DNA from: Alcanivorax limicola
GTDB lineage: Bacteria > Pseudomonadota > Gammaproteobacteria > Pseudomonadales > Alcanivoracaceae
Length of the DNA: 64,000 bases
Assembly: GCF_019931215.1 (NCBI RefSeq)
Contig: NZ_JAIOUB010000002.1
Coordinates: 372,001-436,000, forward strand
Direction of reading: 5' to 3'
The position numbers and the translations under genes were made by a program. Below, one piece after another: positions 19,413-29,745 of this stretch (positions are counted from its first letter, which is position 1; each line of letters begins with the position of its first letter). The notes below the pieces were generated by a model. It worked only from the letters and a program-made list of their open reading frames with translations. It was not told the DNA's origin and made no database searches.

Positions 19413-22400
19413 ATGACAGCGCCAATGTACAGCCATGCGGCAGCAACAATTGCCCGCCAGCCGGTGAACCGGCCGGTGGGCAATGTTGCCGCGTGGTTGT
19501 GTGTCTGTGCGCTGCTTCTGTCAGTGATATTTCTGGTGCTGGCACTGCTGCCCGGCGTGGCGCGCAGTGCCTATCTCGTGACAGGTGATGCAGCACAGCT
19601 GCAATGGCAAGGCGCTGCAACAAGTGCGCGTGCCAATACGGTTGTCACGCGGTTTGAACAAATCGGCTTCTATCGCTATGCGCCGGAAGCCACGACGACC
19701 TACCGGATATGGCCCGGAAATGCGGCATCCCCGGACAGCCTCAGTGGTCTGCCACCGCAAGCGCTTGCTGCATTGCCCCCGGCACGCCGCCCGGGCGGCG
19801 AGGTGATTCCTGCGGGTGCGCTGGTGCCGCTGCTACCAGCGGAAAATGTTTCAGCGGGCGAAACCCTGTTCGTCGTGCTGGAGGTGCCCCCGCTGACGGC
19901 GCCATCGCGCGTGCCGGCACGCGGCACGCGGCAAGATGGCCGGCGTTTCATGGCTGTCACCGTCGATACCGAAGATGCTGCGGGCAATACCAATACGTTC
20001 ATTATCACCTTGATCCAGGAATCCCCGACCAGCGAGCGATATATCGGCTATCTGACACCGTCAGCGGATACCCCGCTGCCTGATCTGACGCGCCTGACGC
20101 TACGCTATGACGACTACGGCGATATGCCGGACTCACTGACTGCCCAGGCGCCAGCGCGCGTCAGCATGGCGGAGCTGGCGCAGCGCGAGGCGCGCAAGAC
20201 AGCCGTTATCGGCCAGGCTGCGGTGGTGCCGGAAAGTGGCTTGTTCCTGACCAAGGAGATCCTGCGCCCCAATGTGATGGTCGGCGACTTTGTTGCCTAC
20301 CGAGTGCGCGCAGAAAATGCCTCCGGTGCCCTGATGCCGGCAGTCACCATCGAGGATGATCTGCCGCCAGGCTTCCGCTATCAACGCGGATCACTCTACG
20401 TTGATGGCGTAAACGCCCCGGACCCGGCCATCGGCCCGGGCGGTCGCAACCTGCGTATCGAACTCGGCCCGCTACCGGATGGCGCTTCGCGTAGCGTGCG
20501 TTATGTCACCGAAGTGACGGTCGCGGCTCGCCCCGGCCTTGCGGTCAACAGCGCCGTTGCGCGCGCGGGTGCCCTGTCATCGAATCGGGCTGAAGCGACC
20601 GCCTCGGTGGCGCGCGCATTCTTTGACGACAGTGCTTTTCTCATGGGTCGCGTGATCGCCGGTGAGTGCAATGAGCGCGCTGGTCAGGGCGTGGCCGGTG
20701 TGCGCTTGTATCTGCAAGATGGCACCAACGTGGTGACAGACAGCCAGGGCCGCTGGCACCTGGAAGGCGTGCGCCCGGGCACCCATGTATTGCAGCTGGA
20801 CACCGAGACATTGAGCGAGCGCTATACCCTGCGTGCCTGCCCGGGAACGAGTCGCACTGCGGGCAATGACATATCGCGCTTTGTGAACGTGCAAGGCGGC
20901 ACCCTGTGGCGCGAAGATTTTTATCTGGATGCCAAACCGGAAGTCAAAGACCGCCTGCAGCAACGCCTTCGCACGGACGACGTTGCGGGTGAGAACAGCT
21001 ACATCATGACACTGGATCTCGCCACAGGAGATACCCGCTTTGACAGTGTCACCACGGAAGTCTATCTGTCTGCGGACCTGGCGCCGCTGCCAGGCCGTGC
21101 GCGCCTGGATGGCGAGCTGATTGCCGATCCCATGCAGCACGCCAACCATTTTGTGTTCCGGATTCCGGTACGTGGCAGCTACTGGCGACACCAGCTGACG
21201 CTGCCGATTACAGCCGTGCGAGAAGCGGTCACCGAGGCTGAGAAGACATTGACGGTGATCACTCGAGGCACCTTGCCCGGTGGCGAGCAGGTCGTGCTGC
21301 AGACTCGCAATCGGGTATCCGTTGCGCCGCCGCGTGCAGAAAGTCGCCAGTTTGTATTGCGGCCACAGTTTGGTGTGATGGACTGGCGCCTGCCGGTAAG
21401 CGATCAGGCGGAACTGGATGACACCATTGCCGCGCTGATGGAATACGAACAGTTAAAAATTACCGTCACCGGGCACAGTGATAACGTGCCCATTCGCCCG
21501 CGGGCAGGTCGCACGCTGACGGATAATCGCGCGCTGGGTTACGCGCGCGCGCAATCCGTGGCGGAGTATATTGCGGCACAGATGGGCATACCGCTGTCCG
21601 ACATTCATATACGCAGTGTCGGTGAAGATGAGCCGGTGGCCGATAATGCGACCGCCGAAGGCCGCGCGCTGAACCGCCGGGTAGAGATCCATGCCGACGT
21701 CAGTCGCCGGGTGTCCGGTCCGGAATACACGGTTGTCGAAGGCGACAGTGGTATGACCCGCAGCGACGCCGGAGATACCGCAAGCCATGAAGGCAAACAG
21801 CGCGGCATGATCAACCTCCGCGATGGCATGACACTGGCGCAGCCCGTGCTCAGCGTCAATGCGGTGATGGATGCGCGTCTCAAGCCACGCCTGCTGCTCA
21901 ATGGTGAGCCGGTGCCGGACAGCCGCATCGGCATGAAGATGGCAGACAAGGAAACCGGCACCCATCGCTACGTCTGGGTCGGCGTTCAGTTGTTCAACGA
22001 GGGCGACTACCGCTTCGAGCTGCAAGGCCTGGATACCTTTGGCAATGTTCGCTTCAGCGATACGGCGACGGTGACGTTGACCGGTCTGGTTCGGCATATT
22101 CGCTTCGCCGCACATTCGCCCAATAGCGCCGACGGCATCACGCCGGTCGGCGTAAAACTGGCATTGAGTGACGAGCGCAACCGGCCCATAGAAACGGGGA
22201 CCGAACTGCGCCTGGCACAATCCTCGGGGCTGGTACCGCTGCGCAAGCGACAGCAGGACAATCCGTTGACCCAGCGGCAGGATATTGTCGAGGTGGACGC
22301 CAATGGCTATGCGTGGTTCGAGCCGGTGGGCAATGCCGGCACCTACCGCATTCGTCTGGCGTCCGGTGAGTTCATATCGGATGAAATAGAAGTGCGGGTA

Positions 22401-24851
22401 GATCCGCATCTGCGCGACTGGATTCTGGTGGGTTTTGCAGAAGGCAGTGTGGGATACAACACGCTTTCCGGCAATCAGTCCGAATTGAACGCAGGAGAAG
22501 AGCACCTCTACACCGACGGTGATATGGCCTTCTTTGCGCGAGGGCGCGTCAGTGGGGAATGGTTGTTGACGGCGTCCTACGACAGCCGCCGCCGTCGTGG
22601 CGATACGCCTCTGGGGCAGTCCATTGATCCGGAAGCCTGGTATGTCCTGTACGGGGATGAGGCGTTTCGTCGCCATGATGCGCCAACCAGCGATCGGCTT
22701 TATGTGCGCATGGAGCGCCGGGATTTTTACGCCCTTTACGGCGATTTTGATACGGGGATGACGGTGACAGAGTTGTCTCGCTACAGCCGTACAGTCACCG
22801 GCGCCAAGACCGAGTACCAGGGCCGACATGTGAGCGCGCTGGGCTTCGCCAGCGAAAATCGGCAAGGCTTTATCCGCGATGAGATGGCGGGCGATGGCAC
22901 CTCGGGCCTGTACCGTTTGTCACGCAGCAATATCATTCCCGGTTCCGAGCGCATTACCATTGAAGTCCGTGACCGCTTTACCGCAGAGCTGCTCAACGAA
23001 CAGGGCCAGACGCGTTTTATCGATTACAGCATCGACTACCAGAGCGGCACGGTATTCTTCCGGCAGCCGGTGCCGGTGCAGGATGGCGCTTTCAATCCGG
23101 TGCGGATCGTTGTCGAGTATGAAACCGACCAGTCCGAACAGAGCCTGATCACCGGTGGGCGTGTGGCGGTGCATGACAGCGAGCGTCGCATCGAGCTGGG
23201 CATCAGCGGTGTGCATGACGACACCACCGGCGCACGTGGCAGCCTTGCCGGCGCCGACCTGACCTGGAAGCCCAATGACCATCACACATTGCGGGCAGAG
23301 CGGGCCATGACACGTCAGGACCAGCCGGGTGGTCGCGATGACGGCGATGCCTGGCTGATGGAGCATCTGTACACGTCTGAACGGGTGGATACCCGCCTGC
23401 ACAGTCGCGAACAAACCGAGGGTTTCGGGCTTGGCCAGCAATCCGCAACACAGGATGCCCGACGTATCAGTGGCGGTGACGTGCGTTACCGGATTACCGA
23501 ACAGCTTTCCCTGGCGACGGAACTGAGCCGGCAGGAAGTGCTGGGTACCGACAATCGCCGGGATTTGCTGGAAACGCGTGCTGAATATGACAGCCAGCTC
23601 TGGGGCATGTTCGGCGGTGTCCGGCGCGCGGAAGACCACCGCGACAATGACACCCTGCGTTCGGATCAACTGCTGGCTGGCGCCTATCGTGATCTGATGG
23701 AACAACGTCTGCGCCTGAGCATTCGTGGCGAAACCAATATCAATGACGCCGGCGACAATACGGATTATCCGTCCCGTCTGGGTCTGGGTGCCGACTACCG
23801 GCTGACCAGCCGCGTCAGTCTGTTCAGTGCCCAGGAGTTCAGTTGGAATGAGGAGCGCCGCACCAGCGATACTCGTGCCGGACTGCGTGCTTCTCCCTGG
23901 CAAGGCGGTACTATTTCGTCGGAACTGCGGCAGACCCATGACGAATTTGGCCCCCGCCTGTTTGCCCACTCCGGGCTCTATCAGGTACTGGACCTGGGGG
24001 CGGGCTGGAGCACGGATTTCGGCTTTGATCGCGCGCAGACGGTGCGCGACAGTGGCGCCACAGAAACACGTTTCGATGACGAGCGCCCCACGGCGAGCGG
24101 CACCGCCCGCGCCGGCGACTACACCGCCGTCTTCACTGGCCTGGGCTATCGCACGGAAGCCTGGCAAGTGACCAGCCGCCTGGAGCATCGTGATTCAGAT
24201 ATCGATGAAAGATGGAATTTTATCAGTGGTTTCCACCATCGTCTGGATGATGCGGACACGCTGGCCGGTCGGCTGCTGCACTTCTACACGCGCACCGCGA
24301 CCGGCGAGCGTCGCACCGAATCTGCTATCGAAGGCAGCTACGTGCGGCGCCCCATGGATGCCGACTGGTTTGTACTGAACCGGACCCGATTGACGCTGGA
24401 CGAGCAGCTGGACGCCTTTGGTGAACAACGCGGCACACGCATCACCAATAATACGGTGGCCAACTTCCGTCCGCTGAGGCGGCACCAGCTTTCGCTGCAG
24501 TATGGCGCCCGTTACGTGGTCGATACCATTGATGAGGCACGTTACCGTGGCTACACCGACCTGGTGGGCTACGAATACCGCTACGACATCACCGAGCGCT
24601 GGGACCTGGGTACACGGGGCAGCCACAGCCACAGCTGGAACAGCGGCATTCGTCGTGAGAGTGTGGGGGTGATGGCAGGCTACAGCCCGGTGCGGGATGT
24701 CTGGTTGAGCCTGGGCTACAACTTCCGGGGCTTCTACGATGACGATTTTGATGGCGCTGCGGGTCGCATGCAGGGGGTGGTACTGGATTTCCGTATCAAG
24801 TTCGATCAGACCCGTGCGCAGGGCATGCGTCGTGAGGTCCCTGATGTTTGA
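19413..24851 (+). CDS. Giant envelope protein: DUF11, OmpA-like and beta-barrel
   Basis: An 1812-residue product. A hydrophobic export segment lies at about 28-55 after a long N-tail. A beta-rich domain (55-270) is followed by a DUF11 module (about 272-405; VGDFVAYRVRAENASG), a Cna/SdrD-like module (about 410-475; GQGVAGVRLYLQDG...DSQGRWHLEGV), an OmpA-like peptidoglycan-binding domain (about 645-770; TGHSDNVPI and EGRALNRRVEI), a Big-like domain (about 897-1007), and about 800 residues of alternating strands that look like an outer-membrane barrel. The start is 7 bases after the previous stop. It may anchor or export the small DUF11 proteins; this role is inferred. Confidence 0.82.
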   Translation: MTAPMYSHAAATIARQPVNRPVGNVAAWLCVCALLLSVIFLVLALLPGVARSAYLVTGDAAQLQWQGAATSARANTVVTRFEQIGFYRYAPEATTTYRIWPGNAASPDSLSGLPPQALAALPPARRPGGEVIPAGALVPLLPAENVSAGETLFVVLEVPPLTAPSRVPARGTRQDGRRFMAVTVDTEDAAGNTNTFIITLIQESPTSERYIGYLTPSADTPLPDLTRLTLRYDDYGDMPDSLTAQAPARVSMAELAQREARKTAVIGQAAVVPESGLFLTKEILRPNVMVGDFVAYRVRAENASGALMPAVTIEDDLPPGFRYQRGSLYVDGVNAPDPAIGPGGRNLRIELGPLPDGASRSVRYVTEVTVAARPGLAVNSAVARAGALSSNRAEATASVARAFFDDSAFLMGRVIAGECNERAGQGVAGVRLYLQDGTNVVTDSQGRWHLEGVRPGTHVLQLDTETLSERYTLRACPGTSRTAGNDISRFVNVQGGTLWREDFYLDAKPEVKDRLQQRLRTDDVAGENSYIMTLDLATGDTRFDSVTTEVYLSADLAPLPGRARLDGELIADPMQHANHFVFRIPVRGSYWRHQLTLPITAVREAVTEAEKTLTVITRGTLPGGEQVVLQTRNRVSVAPPRAESRQFVLRPQFGVMDWRLPVSDQAELDDTIAALMEYEQLKITVTGHSDNVPIRPRAGRTLTDNRALGYARAQSVAEYIAAQMGIPLSDIHIRSVGEDEPVADNATAEGRALNRRVEIHADVSRRVSGPEYTVVEGDSGMTRSDAGDTASHEGKQRGMINLRDGMTLAQPVLSVNAVMDARLKPRLLLNGEPVPDSRIGMKMADKETGTHRYVWVGVQLFNEGDYRFELQGLDTFGNVRFSDTATVTLTGLVRHIRFAAHSPNSADGITPVGVKLALSDERNRPIETGTELRLAQSSGLVPLRKRQQDNPLTQRQDIVEVDANGYAWFEPVGNAGTYRIRLASGEFISDEIEVRVDPHLRDWILVGFAEGSVGYNTLSGNQSELNAGEEHLYTDGDMAFFARGRVSGEWLLTASYDSRRRRGDTPLGQSIDPEAWYVLYGDEAFRRHDAPTSDRLYVRMERRDFYALYGDFDTGMTVTELSRYSRTVTGAKTEYQGRHVSALGFASENRQGFIRDEMAGDGTSGLYRLSRSNIIPGSERITIEVRDRFTAELLNEQGQTRFIDYSIDYQSGTVFFRQPVPVQDGAFNPVRIVVEYETDQSEQSLITGGRVAVHDSERRIELGISGVHDDTTGARGSLAGADLTWKPNDHHTLRAERAMTRQDQPGGRDDGDAWLMEHLYTSERVDTRLHSREQTEGFGLGQQSATQDARRISGGDVRYRITEQLSLATELSRQEVLGTDNRRDLLETRAEYDSQLWGMFGGVRRAEDHRDNDTLRSDQLLAGAYRDLMEQRLRLSIRGETNINDAGDNTDYPSRLGLGADYRLTSRVSLFSAQEFSWNEERRTSDTRAGLRASPWQGGTISSELRQTHDEFGPRLFAHSGLYQVLDLGAGWSTDFGFDRAQTVRDSGATETRFDDERPTASGTARAGDYTAVFTGLGYRTEAWQVTSRLEHRDSDIDERWNFISGFHHRLDDADTLAGRLLHFYTRTATGERRTESAIEGSYVRRPMDADWFVLNRTRLTLDEQLDAFGEQRGTRITNNTVANFRPLRRHQLSLQYGARYVVDTIDEARYRGYTDLVGYEYRYDITERWDLGTRGSHSHSWNSGIRRESVGVMAGYSPVRDVWLSLGYNFRGFYDDDFDGAAGRMQGVVLDFRIKFDQTRAQGMRREVPDV

Positions 24852-26340
24852 GCACATGCTATCCCGTATCGCATTGCTGGTGTGTGCGCTGCTGATCCCC
24901 ATACAGGTGTCAGCCAGTCCCCTGATTTCGCGCACTATCAATATTGATGGCAACATGTCGGATTGGTACGCGCCGACCAACATCACCACGCACCCGGGAC
25001 AGTTCAGCGAAGATTGTCAGGGAGACAGCGCTCCATCCTGTGACCTTGATTATCCGGTCGGAAGCACCGGGCGCGATTTGCGCAAGTTTTCGTATACCTG
25101 GGACGAGCAGTATCTCTACTTCTATGTGGAGCGCTGGGCCAGTGCGACGAATACCGTCAACTGGCTTTTTTACCTGGACGAAAACAGTAATGGCCGCATG
25201 GAGGCGGGCGAACGTATCTTGCGAGTCGACTGGAGCGGCTCCAACCGCCGCACGAACGCCTACCTGTGCCCCTACTACCCCGACGACCCGGCGGGCGACC
25301 CTCTGGTGAGCCCTGTATCCGGGGCGGGCGATGGTTACACCCTGCCCGGCACCTCCTCCAATGGCGATTGCACACAGCTTTACAGCAATGTCGTGGGTGG
25401 CGCTCAAACGGGTACAGAAATGGAGGCGCGTCTGGCATGGGCCCAGCTAGGCATGTCCGGGCCGCGCAATCTTCGTTTTCACATTTCCTCCTCCCGAGGC
25501 ATGAACTTGCCCTCTCAGATCGAAGACAACATGGACGGCCCGGGTGGGGAGAGTGGTGGAGGCCTGTTTCCACCGGACATGGCGCTTTCCATCGAGCAGA
25601 TGCCGCCGACTGTCACCGCGGGCAACACCTTTACGGTAGACGTGCAATTGCGGCATATCCACTTTGATGATTTCAGTGATATCGCGGTACAGATAGCACC
25701 GAGTCCGCTGCTTGAATATGTGGCGCATACCGCCCCCCCGGGTACTACGTTGACAGATAGCAACGGTGATGGCGTTCCGGATCGCTGGTTGATCCCCTTA
25801 TTGCAGGAGGGAGATGAAAGAGTCCTGCAACTGGTGCTACGGGCAAACAGCGTCACCGCAGAGCAACTGGCAACACTGTTCGTTGAGTTCGCCGACTTTA
25901 CCGGACGCGACAGCAATGCTGATAACAACCAGGACTTGGGCCAGGTGCTGGTTATTCCCGGGCCACAGATTGCGGTGTCCAAACAGGCTTCAGTGCCCAA
26001 TGCCGACCCGGGGGAACTGGTACGCTACACGGTTCACGTCGAGAATATTGGCACCGTAGAGGTAACAGATCTTTATCTGAATACCGCGATATCCAGATAC
26101 GCTCTGTTGAAAGAGGATGGCTACGGCGCTGGCGCACCGATTCACTTTGTCGATGGAGAGCCTGTCTCGGGCCTGGCGCCTGGCGCAATAAGCTATTCAG
26201 ACAACAATGGCCTGACCTATGACTATGTGCTGCAGCAGGAGGAAGATCCGGCGGTGACCCATTTCCTGCTCGAGATGCCAGGTGTGTTGTTGCCGGGGCG
26301 GGGCTTCACGTTTTCCTACTACGTGAGAATCAGGCACTGA
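24844..26340 (+). CDS. Secreted protein with C-terminal DUF11-like domain
   Basis: A 498-residue product whose ATG overlaps the giant gene stop by 8 bases, so translation is coupled. It has a signal peptide (about 1-24, cleavage after SAS), an N-terminal domain beginning TINIDGNMSDWY with DEQYLYFYVERW (a DOMON/CBM9-like pattern), Cys residues in the middle, and a C-terminal DUF11-like part (DPGELVRYTVHVENIG). It contains acidic DSNGDGVPDRW and DENSNGRMEAGE loops that look like calcium sites. It ends the surface operon. Confidence 0.8.
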   Translation: MFEHMLSRIALLVCALLIPIQVSASPLISRTINIDGNMSDWYAPTNITTHPGQFSEDCQGDSAPSCDLDYPVGSTGRDLRKFSYTWDEQYLYFYVERWASATNTVNWLFYLDENSNGRMEAGERILRVDWSGSNRRTNAYLCPYYPDDPAGDPLVSPVSGAGDGYTLPGTSSNGDCTQLYSNVVGGAQTGTEMEARLAWAQLGMSGPRNLRFHISSSRGMNLPSQIEDNMDGPGGESGGGLFPPDMALSIEQMPPTVTAGNTFTVDVQLRHIHFDDFSDIAVQIAPSPLLEYVAHTAPPGTTLTDSNGDGVPDRWLIPLLQEGDERVLQLVLRANSVTAEQLATLFVEFADFTGRDSNADNNQDLGQVLVIPGPQIAVSKQASVPNADPGELVRYTVHVENIGTVEVTDLYLNTAISRYALLKEDGYGAGAPIHFVDGEPVSGLAPGAISYSDNNGLTYDYVLQQEEDPAVTHFLLEMPGVLLPGRGFTFSYYVRIRH

Positions 26341-26354
26341 GTATGATATGCCAT

Positions 26355-26381
26355 CCCGGCGGCGCCACCGCATGCGCCGGG
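26355..26381 (+). terminator. Hairpin after the DUF11 operon
   Basis: CCCGGCG (26355-26361) pairs with CGCCGGG (26375-26381), 15 bases after the stop. No T-run follows, so termination here is only possible. Confidence 0.4.
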
Positions 26382-26577
26382 CAGAGTCTGAATGCTGGCA
26401 CAGGCTGCCACTGTGCGTAAGTGCTTACATCCAGCGGAAGCTTCGAATGTGGGGGTCAGTCACGTCCGGTTTACCGTTTCTGTACATCTAATCCGGTCGG
26501 AGACCGGGCGTGGGCCGTTACATCATGCCCTGCCCGGTTATACTGAAGTGGGATCGGAGAGGAGACCCGCGACAGCA

Positions 26578-27231
26578 ATGAAGATACTGCTTATCGATGA
26601 TCACGCCTTGTTCCGCGATGGTGTGGCGCTACTGCTTGCTGAATTACCGGTACAGCCCACGGTTCTGGAAGCGGGAGAGTGTGCGTCAGGCTGTGAACTG
26701 CTCAACGCCCATCCCGACATCGGCCTGATACTGCTTGATCTGGAGCTGCCCGGCATTGATGGTGTGGCGGGCTTGCAGCGGATACGGCATGAGCACCCCG
26801 ATATACCGGTCATTGTGGTTTCCGCTCACGAATCGGTCAGCAACGTTACCGCCGTGATGGATGCCGGGGCCATGGGATTCATCCCGAAGTCGTCCACGAC
26901 ACAGGTCATGCTGGCAGCCCTGAACCTGGTGCTCGCCGGGGGCGTTTACCTGCCGCCCCTGGTGCTTGCTACGGTTGCGGATACGGCGCCGGTGGCAGCG
27001 ACAGCGCAGAGCATTGGCCTGTCAGCGCGACAGGCGATGGTGCTGGAGCACCTGTTGCGCGGCAACAGCAACAAGGAAATCTGCCGAGAGCTTGATCTGT
27101 CGCCGTCGACGGTCAAGAACCATGTGTCTGCGGTGTTCCGGGCGCTTAACGTGTCGTCCCGCACGCAGGCCCTGGTGGCGGCAGCTCGGCTGGGCATCCG
27201 CTTCCCCGGGGACGACCCGGCAATGGAGTGA
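26578..27231 (+). CDS. NarL/LuxR-family response regulator
   Basis: A 217-residue regulator with receiver motifs IDDHALFRDG, phospho-acceptor Asp54 in LLDLELPGIDG and Lys in GFIPKSS, and a C-terminal LuxR helix-turn-helix (LSARQAMVLEHLLRGNSNKEI and STVKNHVSAVFRALNV). ATG at 26578 is chosen because the receiver begins there; an upstream ATG at 26392 lies in apparent leader. TATACT at 26539-26544 may be its -10. It is convergent with the hybrid kinase (12 bases apart), which is its likely partner. Confidence 0.92.
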   Translation: MKILLIDDHALFRDGVALLLAELPVQPTVLEAGECASGCELLNAHPDIGLILLDLELPGIDGVAGLQRIRHEHPDIPVIVVSAHESVSNVTAVMDAGAMGFIPKSSTTQVMLAALNLVLAGGVYLPPLVLATVADTAPVAATAQSIGLSARQAMVLEHLLRGNSNKEICRELDLSPSTVKNHVSAVFRALNVSSRTQALVAAARLGIRFPGDDPAME

Positions 27232-27242
27232 GCGGGCACGGC

Positions 27243-29537
27243 TCAGCGCAAAAGCGCCTCCAGTGCGGCGCGCAATTCTGTGGCGCCGAAAGGCTTGAAC
27301 AACACCGGCACGTTTGCTCGCCGGATATCTTCCACATCTTCCGGCGCGGTATCGCCGGTGACCAGAAGGCAAGGTAAGGCATTGTCGTAGCGGGCCTTGG
27401 CCGCACGGATGACGGCAAGGCCATTGTCCTTCTCGAGACGAAAGTCGCTGATCAACAGGTCGGGCACGACACGCGCTTCCTCGAGCGCCGCCTGCAACGC
27501 CTGAAGTCCGGGCGCCGCCACCACCTCGGCACCAAAATGGTGTAGCACCTGCGCCATGCTCTCGCGCACGGCAGCCTCATCTTCCACGAGAGCTACCCGC
27601 ATGCCGGAAAGGCTGAAGACTTTGTCAGGCAACCAGGAATCCGTCTCGCGCGTGTTCTGGTGGGACAACCCCGGCAATATGATGCTGAAGCAGGAGCCTT
27701 TGCCAGGACGAGATGACAGCGTCACGCGGTGACCCAGCAGATCGACGGAGCGCTGCACAATCGACAAGCCCAGTCCCAGCCCTTTGCTGCGGTCACGCTG
27801 GACATTATCAATCTGGTAGAACTCCTGAAAAATTTCTTCCTGCTTGTCTGCAGGAATACCAATGCCGGTATCACAGACGGCGACGCGCAAAAACCCCTGG
27901 CCGGCCCGGCGCACGCCTACGACAACGCCACCCTTGCGGGTGTACTTGAGGGCATTGGCGACCAGGTTTCTCAGCACACGTTCAAAGATGACCGGGTCAG
28001 TACTGACAATGGCCGGAGAATGTCGAATGCGGAGCTCAAGCCCACGGCTTTCTGCCTCCGGCTCGAGGTGGACGCGCAACGACTGAAAGACACTCTCGAT
28101 ACGCACCGCGTGAAACTCCGGCTCCACGGCGCCGGCATCGAGGCGGGAAATATCCAGCAGTCCTTTGAGGAGGTCCTCCATTGCGGCCACCGCGCGGCGA
28201 ATCCGGCCCACGAGATCGAGCAATGCCGGTTCGGATGCCTTGTCGCGTAATAACCCGACCAGAAGGCTTACGGTGTGAATCGGCTGACGCAGGTCATGGC
28301 TTGCTGAGGCGAGAAAGCGTGTCTTGGCCATATTGGCGGCTTCAAGTTTGCGGGTGCGGTCCTGAACCCGCTTCTCAAGCGACAGGTTCAATTCTTCAAC
28401 CTGGTTGGTGGCACGCACCAGATGACCAATCAGATGGGCGCCATAGGACAGGAATACCATCGGTAGCGCATACGCTAACCAGTAGACATCCTTGATGGGC
28501 ATCATGCCTCGGGACAGCAGATAGTCATGTACTGCCGCAATGACGGTAAACGCCAATGACAAACCCAATGCCCATAACGTATAGCTGCTACGCCGCCTGG
28601 CTTCATCGAGCATCAGCCATATAGCGGGAACACTGGCGGCGATGATGATCGGGTATCCAGCAAGCCGGACATAATCCATATAGCCCGTTAACAGCGATAC
28701 GGCGGCGACGGTCGGCAGAAACAGCGCCACACCGACGGTAACGGCAAGATAGGTGGCGCGATGGCGTCCGGAGAACAACATGGAAAACAAGGCCAGCAGC
28801 AGGGGCGTAACGGCATTGACCGAGAAAAAGAACCAGTCGAAGAAAGGCCGTGCTATCAACGCGTACTCACTGAAATAAAGTTCCGTGCGCATCGAGCTGA
28901 GCACGCAAAGCAGGCCGAAGACGCCTATCGCTTTTTCGGAGCGACGGGCCAGCCATATCTGCAGCATCAGCAGCCCGAACACCATTGCCGCTACGTTCAG
29001 CGCCGCGCGAATGCCGGATGTAAGAAACACGTACCGGCCATAACCCGGCCTGACGTCTGCAGCAGGTCCGAAGACCAGGCCCGCCATGCCGGGCTTTGTG
29101 CCAGGTTCGAACACCTGCTCGATCAGCAACGCATTGCGACCGGCCAGCACAAGTGCCGGGGGCACCTCCACAAAGCGGGAAACAAAGTGCCGCACATGAA
29201 AATATCGGGCATGGCTACCCTGGTCATAGATCAGCGCATCATTGAGATAGATGGCCGAGATTCGGCCAATGCGATCCATCCGCAATGCATAGACCAATGC
29301 GCCGGGGTCCTGAATATCGAATTCGAAGCGGTACCAGGCATATTGCGCGCCGTCGGGCGGGAAGGTTCTGCCTATGTCACGCAGGGTAACGCTCTGCCAG
29401 ACGTTCGTGGCGTGTGGCGCATACGGCTGGTCGGCCCAGGTCATCTCGCCGTTGGCCAGTGCTACTGTGTTTGCCATGCTGAGGGGTGAGACACACAGCC
29501 ACAGCAGCGCAGCAATACCGAGACCCCAACGACCCAT
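27243..29537 (-). CDS. Hybrid sensor histidine kinase with 7TM sensor
   Basis: A 764-residue kinase. It has a signal peptide, a periplasmic 7TMR-DISM-like beta domain (WQSVTLRDIGRTF...YAWYRFEFDI), seven or so membrane helices (about 175-370), a coiled coil (QVEELNLSLEKRVQDRTRKLEA), HisKA with SASHDLRQPIHT (His near 412), HATPase with NLVANALKYT, DTGIGIP and GLGLGLSIV, and a C-terminal receiver with ISDFRLEKDNG. ATG at 29537 follows AAGGGA. The terminal receiver suggests a phosphorelay, possibly to the neighbouring NarL-type regulator or the PhoB-type one at 15544. Confidence 0.92.
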   Translation of the reverse strand: MGRWGLGIAALLWLCVSPLSMANTVALANGEMTWADQPYAPHATNVWQSVTLRDIGRTFPPDGAQYAWYRFEFDIQDPGALVYALRMDRIGRISAIYLNDALIYDQGSHARYFHVRHFVSRFVEVPPALVLAGRNALLIEQVFEPGTKPGMAGLVFGPAADVRPGYGRYVFLTSGIRAALNVAAMVFGLLMLQIWLARRSEKAIGVFGLLCVLSSMRTELYFSEYALIARPFFDWFFFSVNAVTPLLLALFSMLFSGRHRATYLAVTVGVALFLPTVAAVSLLTGYMDYVRLAGYPIIIAASVPAIWLMLDEARRRSSYTLWALGLSLAFTVIAAVHDYLLSRGMMPIKDVYWLAYALPMVFLSYGAHLIGHLVRATNQVEELNLSLEKRVQDRTRKLEAANMAKTRFLASASHDLRQPIHTVSLLVGLLRDKASEPALLDLVGRIRRAVAAMEDLLKGLLDISRLDAGAVEPEFHAVRIESVFQSLRVHLEPEAESRGLELRIRHSPAIVSTDPVIFERVLRNLVANALKYTRKGGVVVGVRRAGQGFLRVAVCDTGIGIPADKQEEIFQEFYQIDNVQRDRSKGLGLGLSIVQRSVDLLGHRVTLSSRPGKGSCFSIILPGLSHQNTRETDSWLPDKVFSLSGMRVALVEDEAAVRESMAQVLHHFGAEVVAAPGLQALQAALEEARVVPDLLISDFRLEKDNGLAVIRAAKARYDNALPCLLVTGDTAPEDVEDIRRANVPVLFKPFGATELRAALEALLR

Positions 29538-29745
29538 AGCATTTCCCTTCCCTGACACGCACTGACCCAGACTGTACGCAAACATGATGCCCGGGTCGCC
29601 TCGCGCAATGCGCCCGGCTATTTGGCCCGGCCATAGGTCCCATGGTTTACCGATACGGGCACAGTTAGGCTACAGAGGGTTATAACACATTAGCCGGCAG
29701 CGTCCGGCGTTTGCTTGCTTTGCAATGATTAAAGGAATCCCGGGG

